From: an uncultured Caulobacterales bacterium
GTDB lineage: Bacteria > Pseudomonadota > Alphaproteobacteria > Caulobacterales > Caulobacteraceae
Assembly: GCA_903903715.1 (NCBI GenBank)
Contig: CAIUZX010000337.1
Location: 1 to 5,773, forward strand
Length of the DNA: 5,773 nt
Direction of reading: 5' to 3'
This document shows, in pieces, positions 1-5,267 of the stretch (its first letter is position 1; each line of letters starts with the position of its first letter). Under the pieces are notes generated by a model that was not told the origin of the DNA, made no database searches, and saw nothing but the letters and a program-made list of their open reading frames with translations. The translations under genes were made by a program, and so were the position numbers.

Positions 1-422
1 CTAGCGGCGCGCGGGCCGTAGGCGTCAGCGAGGCTGATCAAGAGAAGATCGAATGCCGGGCGACCGGTTTTTCCGAGCCTCGCGTATTCGACGTGAAAAT
101 GGTCGGCAGCGATCGTTACTTCGGCCCCTGGGGGCGCGACATAGATCCGATCCGCTGTAATGCGCTCACCGTCCACAGCCTCGGTGACCTCGACGTCGGT
201 AAAGGCTGAAAGCAGGTCCGTCACCGGCCCGTCAATCGCTGGATCCCGAAGAGGAACCAGGATGTAAGCCAAGCCCGAACCGGCCTCGATCATCGACATC
301 AGGATGCGGAACGCGCTCAGTCCGCCTTCGGATGCGCCGACCGCAACGACGCAAATATCCCGGTGCTCCCCAGAAAGGGCATTTGGTGTGAATTGATTGT
401 CGAGATGAAGCGATTTCGTCAT
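1..422 (-). CDS. CheB-type methylesterase domain protein, N-terminal part (truncated by window edge)
   Basis: This is the first 140 codons of a protein whose 3' end lies beyond base 1. From residue 22 it follows the CheB protein-glutamate methylesterase fold: a beta strand and nucleophile motif V-G-A-S-E-G-G (Ser31), a second strand at 52-56, then E-A-V-D-G-E-R-I (81-88), I-Y-V-A-P-P-G (93-99) and R-P-A-F-D-L-L-L-I-S-L-A (121-132). The window stops just before the segment that should carry the catalytic Asp. CheB enzymes remove methyl groups from chemoreceptors, and the domain also occurs in CheB/CheR/PAS/kinase fusions. No receiver domain precedes it, so it is a stand-alone or fusion-type protein. 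The position usually held by Gln-His is Pro57-Leu58, so the catalytic His seems lost and activity is doubtful. I chose ATG at 422; an in-frame ATG at 437 is an alternative, and neither has a strong ribosome binding site. Family assignment is firm; function is not. Confidence 0.8.
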   Translation of the reverse strand, partial: MTKSLHLDNQFTPNALSGEHRDICVVAVGASEGGLSAFRILMSMIEAGSGLAYILVPLRDPAIDGPVTDLLSAFTDVEVTEAVDGERITADRIYVAPPGAEVTIAADHFHVEYARLGKTGRPAFDLLLISLADAYGPRAA

Positions 423-516
423 TTCGGCCACTTTCATCCAGCCGCATTTCAATATTAGTCGCGCTTATTTCTCGCAAAGATCCACTAAAATCGCCGAAGA
501 TCGCAATAATTCCAAA

Positions 517-545
517 ATTATATTTCCGAAGAATTGTTTGAAATC
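517..545 (-). promoter_or_regulatory. candidate promoter for the CheB-like gene
   Basis: The minus strand carries a perfect TATAAT (522 down to 517) about 80-95 bases before the two possible starts. The -35 is poor: ATTTCA with a 16-base spacer, or TTTCAA with 15. The region is AT-rich, unlike its surroundings, which also favours a promoter. Sequence match only. Confidence 0.3.
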
Positions 546-566
546 ATATTTGTGGCGACGCTTAAT
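538..566 (+). promoter_or_regulatory. candidate sigma70-like promoter for the 710-979 ORF
   Basis: TTGAAA (538-543) and CTTAAT (561-566) are separated by exactly 17 bases, which matches 5 of 6 and 4 of 6 consensus positions. It overlaps the -35 area of the opposing CheB promoter, giving a divergent arrangement. Transcription would begin near 573, leaving a leader of roughly 135 bases before the ATG at 710. Confidence 0.35.
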
Positions 567-629
567 TTGTCTGGGCCGTTGGATCGTAGTGTCTAACGGA
601 GCAGGCTTCGGCTGAGTATTTTCCGGTCC

Positions 630-652
630 TGTGCCCCCGAGGGGCCGGCACA
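630..652 (+). promoter_or_regulatory. leader hairpin upstream of the 710 ORF
   Basis: TGTGCC (630-635) pairs with GGCACA (647-652), and CCC/GGG pair inside with a short loop and a two-base CC bulge. No T run follows, so it is not a classic terminator. It lies in the proposed untranslated leader. A role is not established; this is the main structure seen in the roughly 290-base stretch without a gene between 430 and 709. Confidence 0.3.
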
Positions 653-709
653 TAGGGTCATTTTCGCCGCGAACCTTCAGGTCTCGCCAGCCGACAAGGG
701 GGACAAGAC

Positions 710-979
710 ATGAAACGCGAACGACAGCCCGATATATTTCACCCTCGCCGAACAGGACGATTTGGCCCTGCCGAGATCGACGCGGCTGAAGGTCGACATC
801 TTCTCTACCTCCTCGTGCGGGACCATGCGCGGGCGGGTTGGACAAGCCTTCCTTCAGGCCTCACGGCGGTCAATCGGCGGGATATCGCGGTCATGGCCAA
901 GGCCAGAAGCGACCAGGCGGTCCTTCGCCTGTTTCCGCAACCATCCCGCATCGTCGCTTCTGTTGCGCTTGCCGTCTAA
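710..979 (+). CDS. small hypothetical protein, 89 aa
   Basis: I do not recognise this protein. It starts at ATG after a clear AAGGGGGA ribosome binding site (696-703) with six bases of spacing, which is the best argument that it is translated. The product is basic at its N-terminus (M-K-R-E-R-Q), followed by an amphipathic stretch E-I-D-A-A-E-G-R-H-L-L-Y-L-L-V (26-40) and an R-R-D-I-A-V-M-A-K-A-R segment (56-66). It ends in a short hydrophobic tail V-A-S-V-A-L-A-V. No signal peptide or clear domain is visible. Other frames in the same stretch are also open (for example 762-1406 on this strand and 465-845 on the other) but look less protein-like and lack such a good binding site. The next ORF begins 94 bases downstream. 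It may be a lineage-specific gene or a non-coding stretch that happens to be open. Confidence 0.4.
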   Translation: MKRERQPDIFHPRRTGRFGPAEIDAAEGRHLLYLLVRDHARAGWTSLPSGLTAVNRRDIAVMAKARSDQAVLRLFPQPSRIVASVALAV

Positions 980-1006
980 CGGTCCGGCCACGAAAGGCGA
1001 TTTCTT

Positions 1007-1027
1007 CCGTAACCTCGATCGTTACGG
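1007..1027. repeat. perfect 7-bp inverted repeat, possible operator
   Basis: CCGTAAC (1007-1013) and GTTACGG (1021-1027) are exact inverted copies separated by seven bases. The GTTAC element recurs at 1030-1034 just beyond. The repeat sits 45 bases before the start of the next ORF, where an operator would be expected. No T run follows, so a terminator is unlikely. Confidence 0.4.
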
Positions 1028-1072
1028 GCGTTACCCGAAACTCCTCATATTCATACAGAACTGGAAAAAATT

Positions 1073-1486
1073 ATGTTCAATCAAATCATTACGCCGCCGT
1101 CTGTTGTGGTGGCGCCTCCCGGATCTTTCACTGAGCCGAGGCCTTCTGCCAATTTCTTTCCACGCCGCTCCCATGTTGCAAAGCCGCTGTTCAAGCTCAT
1201 CGGCGCGCTTCGCGGTCAAGGCGACTTGGACGTTTCGGGTGTCGCCATCCCTGTCGCCTATCAGATCGACGCGTTTTCGGCCGGGGCTGTGCGAATGGCG
1301 ACAGGCGGGCTTGAAGGCGACTTTGGATCCTGGCCTGGGCTTGCCGACGCAACAACTGGGGCCTGCGGGTTCCTGCGTCTGGCCAGTGGGATCAGACTGC
1401 CAGTGACGATCGTCGGCTCCGGCGATGGCCAGCTTGAGATCGACCTCCCATGCAATTCCGCTCTGACCAGTCAGATGAACGGCTAG
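1073..1486 (+). CDS. hypothetical protein, 137 aa, beta-rich C-terminal domain
   Basis: This protein is not assigned to a family. It has two parts. Residues 1-38 are proline-rich and low in complexity, probably flexible. Residues 39-137 look like a compact, beta-strand-rich domain: L-I-G-A-L-R-G-Q-G-D-L-D-V-S-G (42-56), I-P-V-A-Y-Q-I-D (59-66), then a glycine-rich stretch and L-R-L-A-S-G-I-R-L-P-V-T-I-V (101-114). Two of these segments have a strand-G-strand-P-V pattern, typical of small all-beta folds. There is no signal peptide or membrane segment. Codon use in this frame is natural, with many GGC, GCC, CTG, ATC and GAC codons, and it is more convincing than the overlapping frames on either strand. 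The frame is open upstream to a TAA at 1010 with no other ATG or GTG, so ATG 1073 is the only good start. Its ribosome binding site (TGGA, 1062-1065) is weak. Confidence 0.6.
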   Translation: MFNQIITPPSVVVAPPGSFTEPRPSANFFPRRSHVAKPLFKLIGALRGQGDLDVSGVAIPVAYQIDAFSAGAVRMATGGLEGDFGSWPGLADATTGACGFLRLASGIRLPVTIVGSGDGQLEIDLPCNSALTSQMNG

Positions 1487-1530
1487 GGCGGCGTTTGGAA
1501 GGGCGGCGCCATTTGCGACGCTACGAGTAA

Positions 1531-1888
1531 AGAGGTTAGACCGATGATCCCATCGCTCCATATATCGGCAGCTGAAGACCATGAGCTCTCGGCCAGGCTT
1601 CATCGCGCTGCTGCAACCTTGTCCCGTCAGGGCCAAGCTGTGGCATGCAGCGAAATGGCGGCGCGCGCCGGCGCTCTGGCGACGTCTGCGCAGAGCGCTT
1701 CGAACTACGCGGCCGCAAGAAGCCTGCTCGACGCCCAAGCGAATAGGCAAGGCGCGCCCGTCAGACACGTCGAACGCCCTTCGCCGATCAAGCCCACCTC
1801 GCGCCTGCAAGCGCCCATCGAGTCCATCGGAGCCATTATAAAGGCGCGAACGGAACGAAGGCGCTCAAGATCGTGGATCGTGATCTAG
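1531..1888 (+). CDS. hypothetical protein, 114 aa (ORF 1544-1888 with its ribosome binding site)
   Basis: The coding part runs from ATG 1544 to TAG 1888; AGAGG at 1531-1535 is a good ribosome binding site with eight bases of spacing. I do not recognise the product. Residues 8-65 are alanine-rich and strongly helical (A-A-E-D-H-E-L-S-A-R-L-H-R-A-A-A-T-L), and could form an antiparallel helical hairpin. Residues 66-100 are proline-containing and likely disordered. The C-terminus is very basic (K-A-R-T-E-R-R-R-S-R-S). There is no signal peptide, so it is probably cytoplasmic; the basic tail would suit binding to nucleic acid or membrane, which is speculation. It follows the 137-aa ORF by 57 bases on the same strand, so the two may be co-transcribed. 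An overlapping ORF at 1581-1841 in another frame is judged a shadow. Confidence 0.55.
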
Positions 1889-1889
1889 A

Positions 1890-1911
1890 GAAAAATTCTG
1901 AAATATTTTTC
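1890..1911 (+). terminator. weak AT-rich hairpin after the 114-aa ORF
   Basis: GAAAAAT (1890-1896) pairs perfectly with ATTTTTC (1905-1911) around an eight-base loop, two bases past the stop codon at 1888. The stem is nearly all A-T and the T run lies inside the stem, so as a terminator it would be weak. It could equally be an AT-rich element ahead of the next promoter. Confidence 0.25.
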
Positions 1912-1946
1912 GATCCTGAGTGGTTACCGTAGGTATATTCCGTGGC

Positions 1947-1975
1947 TTGATCATCGATTTGCAATGCAAGATAAT
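1947..1975 (+). promoter_or_regulatory. sigma70-like promoter of the DUF4398-OmpA operon
   Basis: TTGATC (1947-1952) and GATAAT (1970-1975) are separated by exactly 17 bases. The -10 matches consensus at five of six positions and the -35 at four of six. Transcription would begin near 1982, giving a leader of about 65 bases before the GTG at 2047. It is the best-looking promoter in the window. Confidence 0.5.
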
Positions 1976-1990
1976 TCAGGTCGCATGCGA
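1959..1990. promoter_or_regulatory. two palindromes flanking the -10, possible operators
   Basis: TTGCAATGCAA (1959-1969) is a perfect palindrome around one central base and ends where the -10 begins. TCGCATGCGA (1981-1990) is a perfect 10-bp palindrome at the predicted transcription start. Their centres lie about 21.5 bases apart, two helical turns, so proteins bound to both would face the same side. The core GCA..TGC is shared. The regulator is unknown. Confidence 0.35.
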
Positions 1991-2007
1991 TCAATTGGTC
2001 GTCGGTC

Positions 2008-2044
2008 AATATTTCCTCCTTATTCATCCGTTGAAAGGAATATT
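2008..2044 (+). promoter_or_regulatory. leader hairpin masking the ribosome binding site of the DUF4398 gene
   Basis: The leader can fold AATATT (2008-2013) onto AATATT (2039-2044) and CCTT (2018-2021) onto AAGG (2035-2038), leaving a four-base TCCT bulge and a 13-base loop. The AAAGGA ribosome binding site (2034-2039) is inside the stem. An alternative register pairs CC (2015-2016) with GG. The stem is AT-rich and should open easily. Seen in sequence; regulation is inferred. Confidence 0.35.
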
Positions 2045-2046
2045 CT

Positions 2047-2445
2047 GTGAAGAATCTATCTTCATTACATGGCCGAATGTGCCAATACAATTTGACGGCG
2101 GCCGCACTCGGGGTCGCGCTGCTCGTGTCAGCGGGTGTAGCGGCCGCCAGTCAGCCGGACGCCGAGGCTGCGATCAGTCGCGCAGACGCGAAAATTGAAA
2201 TGGCGACCCGGCAGTCCGGCGTCGCCGGAAACACCGGCGACCAGAGCTTCAATATGGCGAGGACCAGGCTTGAGTCGGCCCGGACCGCGCTCAAATCCGG
2301 TCATCGGGACGCGGCGGAACAGCTGGCTGAAGAGGCCTCCCTGCTCGCCGAGTTGACGTCTGAAAAGGCCAAGCTCGGCGCTTTGCAGGCCAGTCGCGAC
2401 CTTGTCGCCGCCTCCGTCTCCAATTCTCCCTCCGTTCAGCCATAG
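2047..2445 (+). CDS. exported DUF4398 domain protein, 132 aa
   Basis: This is a small secreted protein of the DUF4398 type. Residues 1-15 are polar, 16-34 are a hydrophobic signal sequence (L-T-A-A-A-L-G-V-A-L-L-V), and a signal peptidase I site probably follows V-A-A-A at 32-35. The mature part is a helical hairpin with the family's alanine-rich spacing: A-E-A-A-I-S-R-A-D-A-K-I (39-50), A-R-T-R-L-E-S-A-R-T-A-L (71-82) and A-A-E-Q-L-A-E-E-A (89-97). It acts in the periplasm; its biochemical role is unknown in the family. The start is GTG 2047, chosen because AAAGGA (2034-2039) lies seven bases before it; ATG 2077 in the same frame has no good site and would shorten the basic N-region. The OmpA-domain lipoprotein gene follows after nine bases, so they form an operon. 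The leader may regulate translation through a hairpin. Confidence 0.8.
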   Translation: MKNLSSLHGRMCQYNLTAAALGVALLVSAGVAAASQPDAEAAISRADAKIEMATRQSGVAGNTGDQSFNMARTRLESARTALKSGHRDAAEQLAEEASLLAELTSEKAKLGALQASRDLVAASVSNSPSVQP

Positions 2446-2454
2446 GGCGCCGAA

Positions 2455-3312
2455 ATGACCATGAACCGAAACATCTGGGCGCCCCGGGCGCTGCTCGTCA
2501 GTGTCGCCGCGCTGGCGCTCACCGCCTGCGCCGAGACCGGACCAAATCCTAACATCGCTGACGCCAGGGGCCGACTAAACGTCGCCTCCAATGACAAGCT
2601 GACCGCCGAGCGCGGGCAGGGCGACCTCGCCAACGCCCGTTCAGCCTTGACCGCTTCGGAGTCCGATTGGGCGCGGGGAGAGAAGGAAAAGTCGACGCAT
2701 GAACTGATGATGGCGACGACCTATCTCGATCTTGCCGAAACCCGCGGCCAGCAGGCAGGCGTGGAGCAAGAGACGGTCAAGATGCGCGATGAGGCCGCAC
2801 TTGCGGGCAAGAACCGAATGATCGCCGGCAAGGATCGCCAAATTGCCTCGCGTGATGCTCAGTTGGTGTCCAAGGATCAGCAATTGATGTCCAAGGACCA
2901 GCAATTGGCTGATGCCCGAGATCAACTTCAAGCCGCCAATATGAAGCCGACTGAGCTCGGTTCAACGATGGTGCTCCAAGACGTCAGCTTCGAAACCGGG
3001 AAGTCAGTCTTGCTGGCCGGCGGTGTCAATCGGCTGGCGCCCTTGGCGAACTTTCTGCGTTTGAGCCCCGAAACGCGGGTGCGGATTGAAGGCTTCACCG
3101 ATAGCCGAGGCGGCGCCGCCATGAACATGACGCTGTCGCTGGAGCGGGCGACATCCGTGAAGTCGGACCTGGTCGCGGCGAATATCGACGCAGGTCGTAT
3201 CGACGTGGTCGGATCTGGCGAAGATAAGCCAGTCGCCAGCAACGCTACAGTTTCGGGCCGGCAGTCCAATCGCCGCGTCGAAATCACGTTGCTGAAGTCT
3301 CCGGGTATGTAG
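2455..3312 (+). CDS. OmpA-family peptidoglycan-binding lipoprotein with DUF4398-like N-terminal region, 285 aa
   Basis: This is an outer-membrane lipoprotein that should anchor the membrane to peptidoglycan. A signal peptide (about 7-24) ends in the lipobox L-T-A-C with Cys25 as the lipidated residue; Ala26 follows, not Asp, which suits outer-membrane sorting. Residues 33-103 resemble the DUF4398 protein encoded just upstream. Residues 118-159 are six heptads of the type x-K-D-x-Q-L/I-x, a coiled-coil linker. Residues 173-280 are an OmpA C-terminal domain: F-E-T-G-K (179-183), F-T-D-S-R-G (214-219), L-S-L-E-R-A (227-232), V-G-S-G-E-D-K-P (252-259), G-R-Q-S-N-R-R-V-E-I (268-277). Asp216 and Arg231, 15 apart, match the pair that binds diaminopimelate in Acinetobacter OmpA. 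ATG 2455 follows AGGG with about eight bases spacing; ATG 2461 is an alternative. Family assignment is firm. Confidence 0.92.
   Translation: MTMNRNIWAPRALLVSVAALALTACAETGPNPNIADARGRLNVASNDKLTAERGQGDLANARSALTASESDWARGEKEKSTHELMMATTYLDLAETRGQQAGVEQETVKMRDEAALAGKNRMIAGKDRQIASRDAQLVSKDQQLMSKDQQLADARDQLQAANMKPTELGSTMVLQDVSFETGKSVLLAGGVNRLAPLANFLRLSPETRVRIEGFTDSRGGAAMNMTLSLERATSVKSDLVAANIDAGRIDVVGSGEDKPVASNATVSGRQSNRRVEITLLKSPGM
2863..2904 (+). repeat. tandem 21-bp repeat encoding coiled-coil heptads
   Basis: Two adjacent 21-base units (2863-2883 and 2884-2904) differ at only two positions. They encode L-V-S-K-D-Q-Q and L-M-S-K-D-Q-Q, heptads of the linker in the OmpA-family lipoprotein. The near identity at DNA level, compared with diverged flanking heptads, suggests a recent duplication by slippage. 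A change of 21 bases would keep the frame and lengthen the linker by one heptad. Confidence 0.8.
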
Positions 3313-3337
3313 GCTTCGGCCCAGCTCGCCATCGGCT

Positions 3338-3381
3338 CTGGGCGCGCACCCCGCGCGTCCAGTGTCGCTCCTATTTTTTTT
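3338..3381 (+). terminator. terminator of the DUF4398-OmpA operon
   Basis: CTGGGCGCGC (3338-3347) pairs fully with GCGCGTCCAG (3353-3362) around a five-base ACCCC loop, giving a ten-pair stem with one G-T pair. Eight Ts follow at 3374-3381. The T run starts 11 bases after the stem, farther than in a classic intrinsic terminator, so efficiency is uncertain. It lies 25 bases after the stop codon and before the convergent uxuB gene. Confidence 0.5.
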
Positions 3382-3452
3382 AGCTCTAAAACGCGCGCTG
3401 ACGATTGAAACACTTCCTATTTGGAGGGCAGCGTCACGCGTAGTTGCCGCGG

Positions 3453-4916
3453 TTACAATTCCGAAGCGATTGCCATCGGAGCCTGATCGGACAGGCGCCG
3501 GAAGGCCGCGACTAGCGCGGCGCTGATAAGTGGATTTGATCGGATTTCCCTTGGAAACACTTGGTCTATACTGAGGAACGCTGCAACTAGGCTTGACGCA
3601 TCCTGCAGACCAGAATTTCCGACATGCTCCAAAGTTGCAGCGAGCGGGTCGACGATGTGCTCGCCCGATCGAGCGCGACACGTAACAAACATCATCCACG
3701 CGGCCACGCTGAGCGCGAGGCGGCGAAAGGGTCGGCCCGCTATGGCGGCGTCCTGGATTGAACTCATCAGTCGCACGGGGATCTTTTGCGAGCCATCCCA
3801 GGCGATCTGGGACAGGTGATGCGACAAGACCGGATTGTCGAAGCGCCTAAGGAGGTCCGACTGGTAGGATGCAAGATTGAGCCCCGGCGGGGCCGTAAGG
3901 CCAGGCGTTATCTCATCTGACCACATCTGCTCAACGAACCGACGGAGATTCGGGTCCGCGACCGCCTTAGACACCGTGTCGTACCCTGCCAATAGTCCGA
4001 GATAGGCGATGGCCGTATGCGCCCCATTCAGAAGACGGAGTTTAGCCCGCTCAAAGGCGCCAACGTCTGAGGTGAGGGTTGCGCCCGCCGCCCCCCAGTC
4101 CGGCTGTTCCACTGCGTCCGTCCGCTGGACGACCCACTGCACAAAGGCTTCCCGTTGCACCGGCCAGGCGTCTTTGAGGCCACATTCGGCCTCTACCAGA
4201 GCCCGTAACTTGTCGTCGGTGGCAGGCGTGATGCTGTCGACCATCGTGTTGGCAAAGGCGGCTTCGGCTTCGATCCAGCGCGAAAGGTCGAGGTCCCGCG
4301 CTGCGGCGAAGGTGATGACCGCGCCGCGCAGTTTGTCGCCGTTACCGGAAAGATTGTCGCAGGGCGCGGCAAGGAAGGCGGGTAGCTTGGCCGCTCTGCG
4401 ATCCGAATAGGCTTGCACGAGCCAGCCGACCAAGGTGCGCGGCGTGGTGTCGCCCTTCAGATCGGCGGCGATGTCAGGATGGCCAAGATCAAGTTCGCCA
4501 TTGGCCTTAAGGCAATACCCCTTTTCCGTGACGGTCGACGTGATCACACGGACGCCGGCCCCCGCCAGACGCCGCCGAAGCGCATCCGGCTCCCGCGGCG
4601 CGGTGAGGCGTTCAACGAGGGAGCCGATCGCCAAAAACCGAGCCTCAGCGTCGCGCTGTGCGAGGACATAGAGGCCGTCCTGTGGAGCGAGGGCCGCTCG
4701 AAGATCATCCGAACGAAGCGAAGCCGCACAGACGCCGAAGCGCAGATCCTGCTGCAGCAAGCGATGAAACGCATAGGCCTGGTGAGCCCGGTGAAACGCA
4801 CCGGGGCCGAAGTGTACGACCCCCACCTTGACCTTTTCCCGGTCATAGACGGGCTGCTCCAGCAGGCTGGACGCCAGCGGAAGTGTGGCGTTGGAGAGTC
4901 CCGGATGGACCGTCAA
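3453..4916 (-). CDS. uxuB: mannitol dehydrogenase family oxidoreductase, probable fructuronate reductase, 487 aa
   Basis: The enzyme interconverts D-fructuronate and D-mannonate with NAD(H), in the cytoplasmic hexuronate pathway; related members act on mannitol or tagaturonate. The N-terminal Rossmann domain shows V-V-H-F-G-P-G-A-F-H-R-A-H-Q (33-46) for NAD binding. T-E-K-G-Y (130-134), C-D-N-L-S-G-N-G (186-193) and M-V-D-S-I-T-P-A-T (225-233) are family signatures. The catalytic K-x4-N-x2-H is intact as Lys292, Asn297 and His300 in K-L-R-L-L-N-G-A-H. Length is normal for the family. The start is TTG at 4916: an in-frame TAG lies at 4931-4929, no ATG follows soon, and GGAG (4927-4924) sits seven bases upstream. 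The TTG overlaps the TGA of the small upstream ORF as TTGA, which suggests translational coupling. The divergent uronate isomerase gene favours the fructuronate reading over mannitol or tagaturonate. Confidence 0.9.
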   Translation of the reverse strand: MTVHPGLSNATLPLASSLLEQPVYDREKVKVGVVHFGPGAFHRAHQAYAFHRLLQQDLRFGVCAASLRSDDLRAALAPQDGLYVLAQRDAEARFLAIGSLVERLTAPREPDALRRRLAGAGVRVITSTVTEKGYCLKANGELDLGHPDIAADLKGDTTPRTLVGWLVQAYSDRRAAKLPAFLAAPCDNLSGNGDKLRGAVITFAAARDLDLSRWIEAEAAFANTMVDSITPATDDKLRALVEAECGLKDAWPVQREAFVQWVVQRTDAVEQPDWGAAGATLTSDVGAFERAKLRLLNGAHTAIAYLGLLAGYDTVSKAVADPNLRRFVEQMWSDEITPGLTAPPGLNLASYQSDLLRRFDNPVLSHHLSQIAWDGSQKIPVRLMSSIQDAAIAGRPFRRLALSVAAWMMFVTCRARSGEHIVDPLAATLEHVGNSGLQDASSLVAAFLSIDQVFPREIRSNPLISAALVAAFRRLSDQAPMAIASEL

Positions 4917-5155
4917 AGGGCGGCTCCGCTATTCCATAGCGCAATGCCGCGCTCATGATGGCCTCCTGACCGCGTATTTCGTCCGGTCGCCCAGGTGAGA
5001 ATGAAGTCCAATAGGTCGTCCTCCAGGCGATCGCGAGGGGCTCCGCAGGAAACGCCATGAGTGAGCAGCGACCGGTCATCGTCAGGATCAAGGTCGCGGC
5101 GGCGGCGGTCAAGGCTGGGGTACGCGTCTTTTGAACGGCGCACATCGAATTCCAT
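4913..5155 (-). CDS. small hypothetical protein upstream of and overlapping uxuB, 80 aa
   Basis: I do not recognise this protein. Its stop codon overlaps the uxuB TTG start by four bases (TTGA), the usual sign of translationally coupled genes. AAGGA (5164-5160) precedes its ATG by four bases, a strong but close ribosome binding site. Residues 1-27 are highly charged, with a run of arginines and aspartates (R-R-R-R-D-L-D-P-D-D-D). Residues 29-56 look like folded protein: S-L-L-T-H-G-V-S-C-G-A-P-R-D-R-L-E-D-D-L (29-48), then an acidic amphipathic helix continuing into L-D-F-I-L-T-W-A (49-56). The last part is short and glycine-rich. There is no signal peptide. A longer ORF in another frame (4843-5268, same strand) reads less naturally. 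If not a real gene, the stretch is simply the uxuB leader. Confidence 0.45.
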   Translation of the reverse strand: MEFDVRRSKDAYPSLDRRRRDLDPDDDRSLLTHGVSCGAPRDRLEDDLLDFILTWATGRNTRSGGHHERGIALWNSGAAL

Positions 5156-5267
5156 AAGGTCCTTGTCCGGCAGGGGTCGACGGGCGCCGTAGATTGAGTT
5201 TTAGATCCTACGAAGTGAGGCGGGCATGGGTTGCAAACGCTTCTGACACCGATTGCCAACGGCCCCA
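5156..5267. promoter_or_regulatory. divergent control region between the uxuB unit and uxaC
   Basis: These 112 bases separate the starts of two divergent transcription units and must contain both promoters unless the 80-aa ORF is not real, in which case the region extends to 4917. A LacI-family-like half-site TTGCAAACG with the central CG lies at 5231-5239, but the other half is degenerate. I could not pick convincing -35/-10 pairs. Shared control of both genes by a uronate-responsive repressor would be expected from their functions. Confidence 0.35.

Noticed and set aside
465..845. 126-aa minus-strand ORF across the AT-rich divergent region
   Set aside because: It would cover the promoter island and oppose the 710 ORF, with no recognisable domain. 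It is not fully excluded, since the 710 ORF is itself uncertain.
762..1406. 214-aa plus-strand ORF
   Set aside because: It is Arg/Ser-rich, low in acidic residues and spans the gap and inverted repeat between two better ORFs; reads as an out-of-frame shadow.
1031..1810. 259-aa minus-strand ORF opposite the 137- and 114-aa ORFs
   Set aside because: Its composition is rich in Arg, Ser and Cys without domain-like pattern, and it runs antisense through two plus-strand frames with better codon use and a good ribosome binding site at 1531.
3378..3391. TTTTAG-CT-CTAAAA palindrome between the convergent genes, considered as a terminator for uxuB
   Set aside because: The two-base loop is too small for an RNA hairpin of this length and no GC-rich stem precedes a T run on the minus strand.
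3004..3699. 231-aa minus-strand ORF across the end of the lipoprotein gene and uxuB
   Set aside because: Antisense to the conserved OmpA domain and out of frame with uxuB; a shadow of both.
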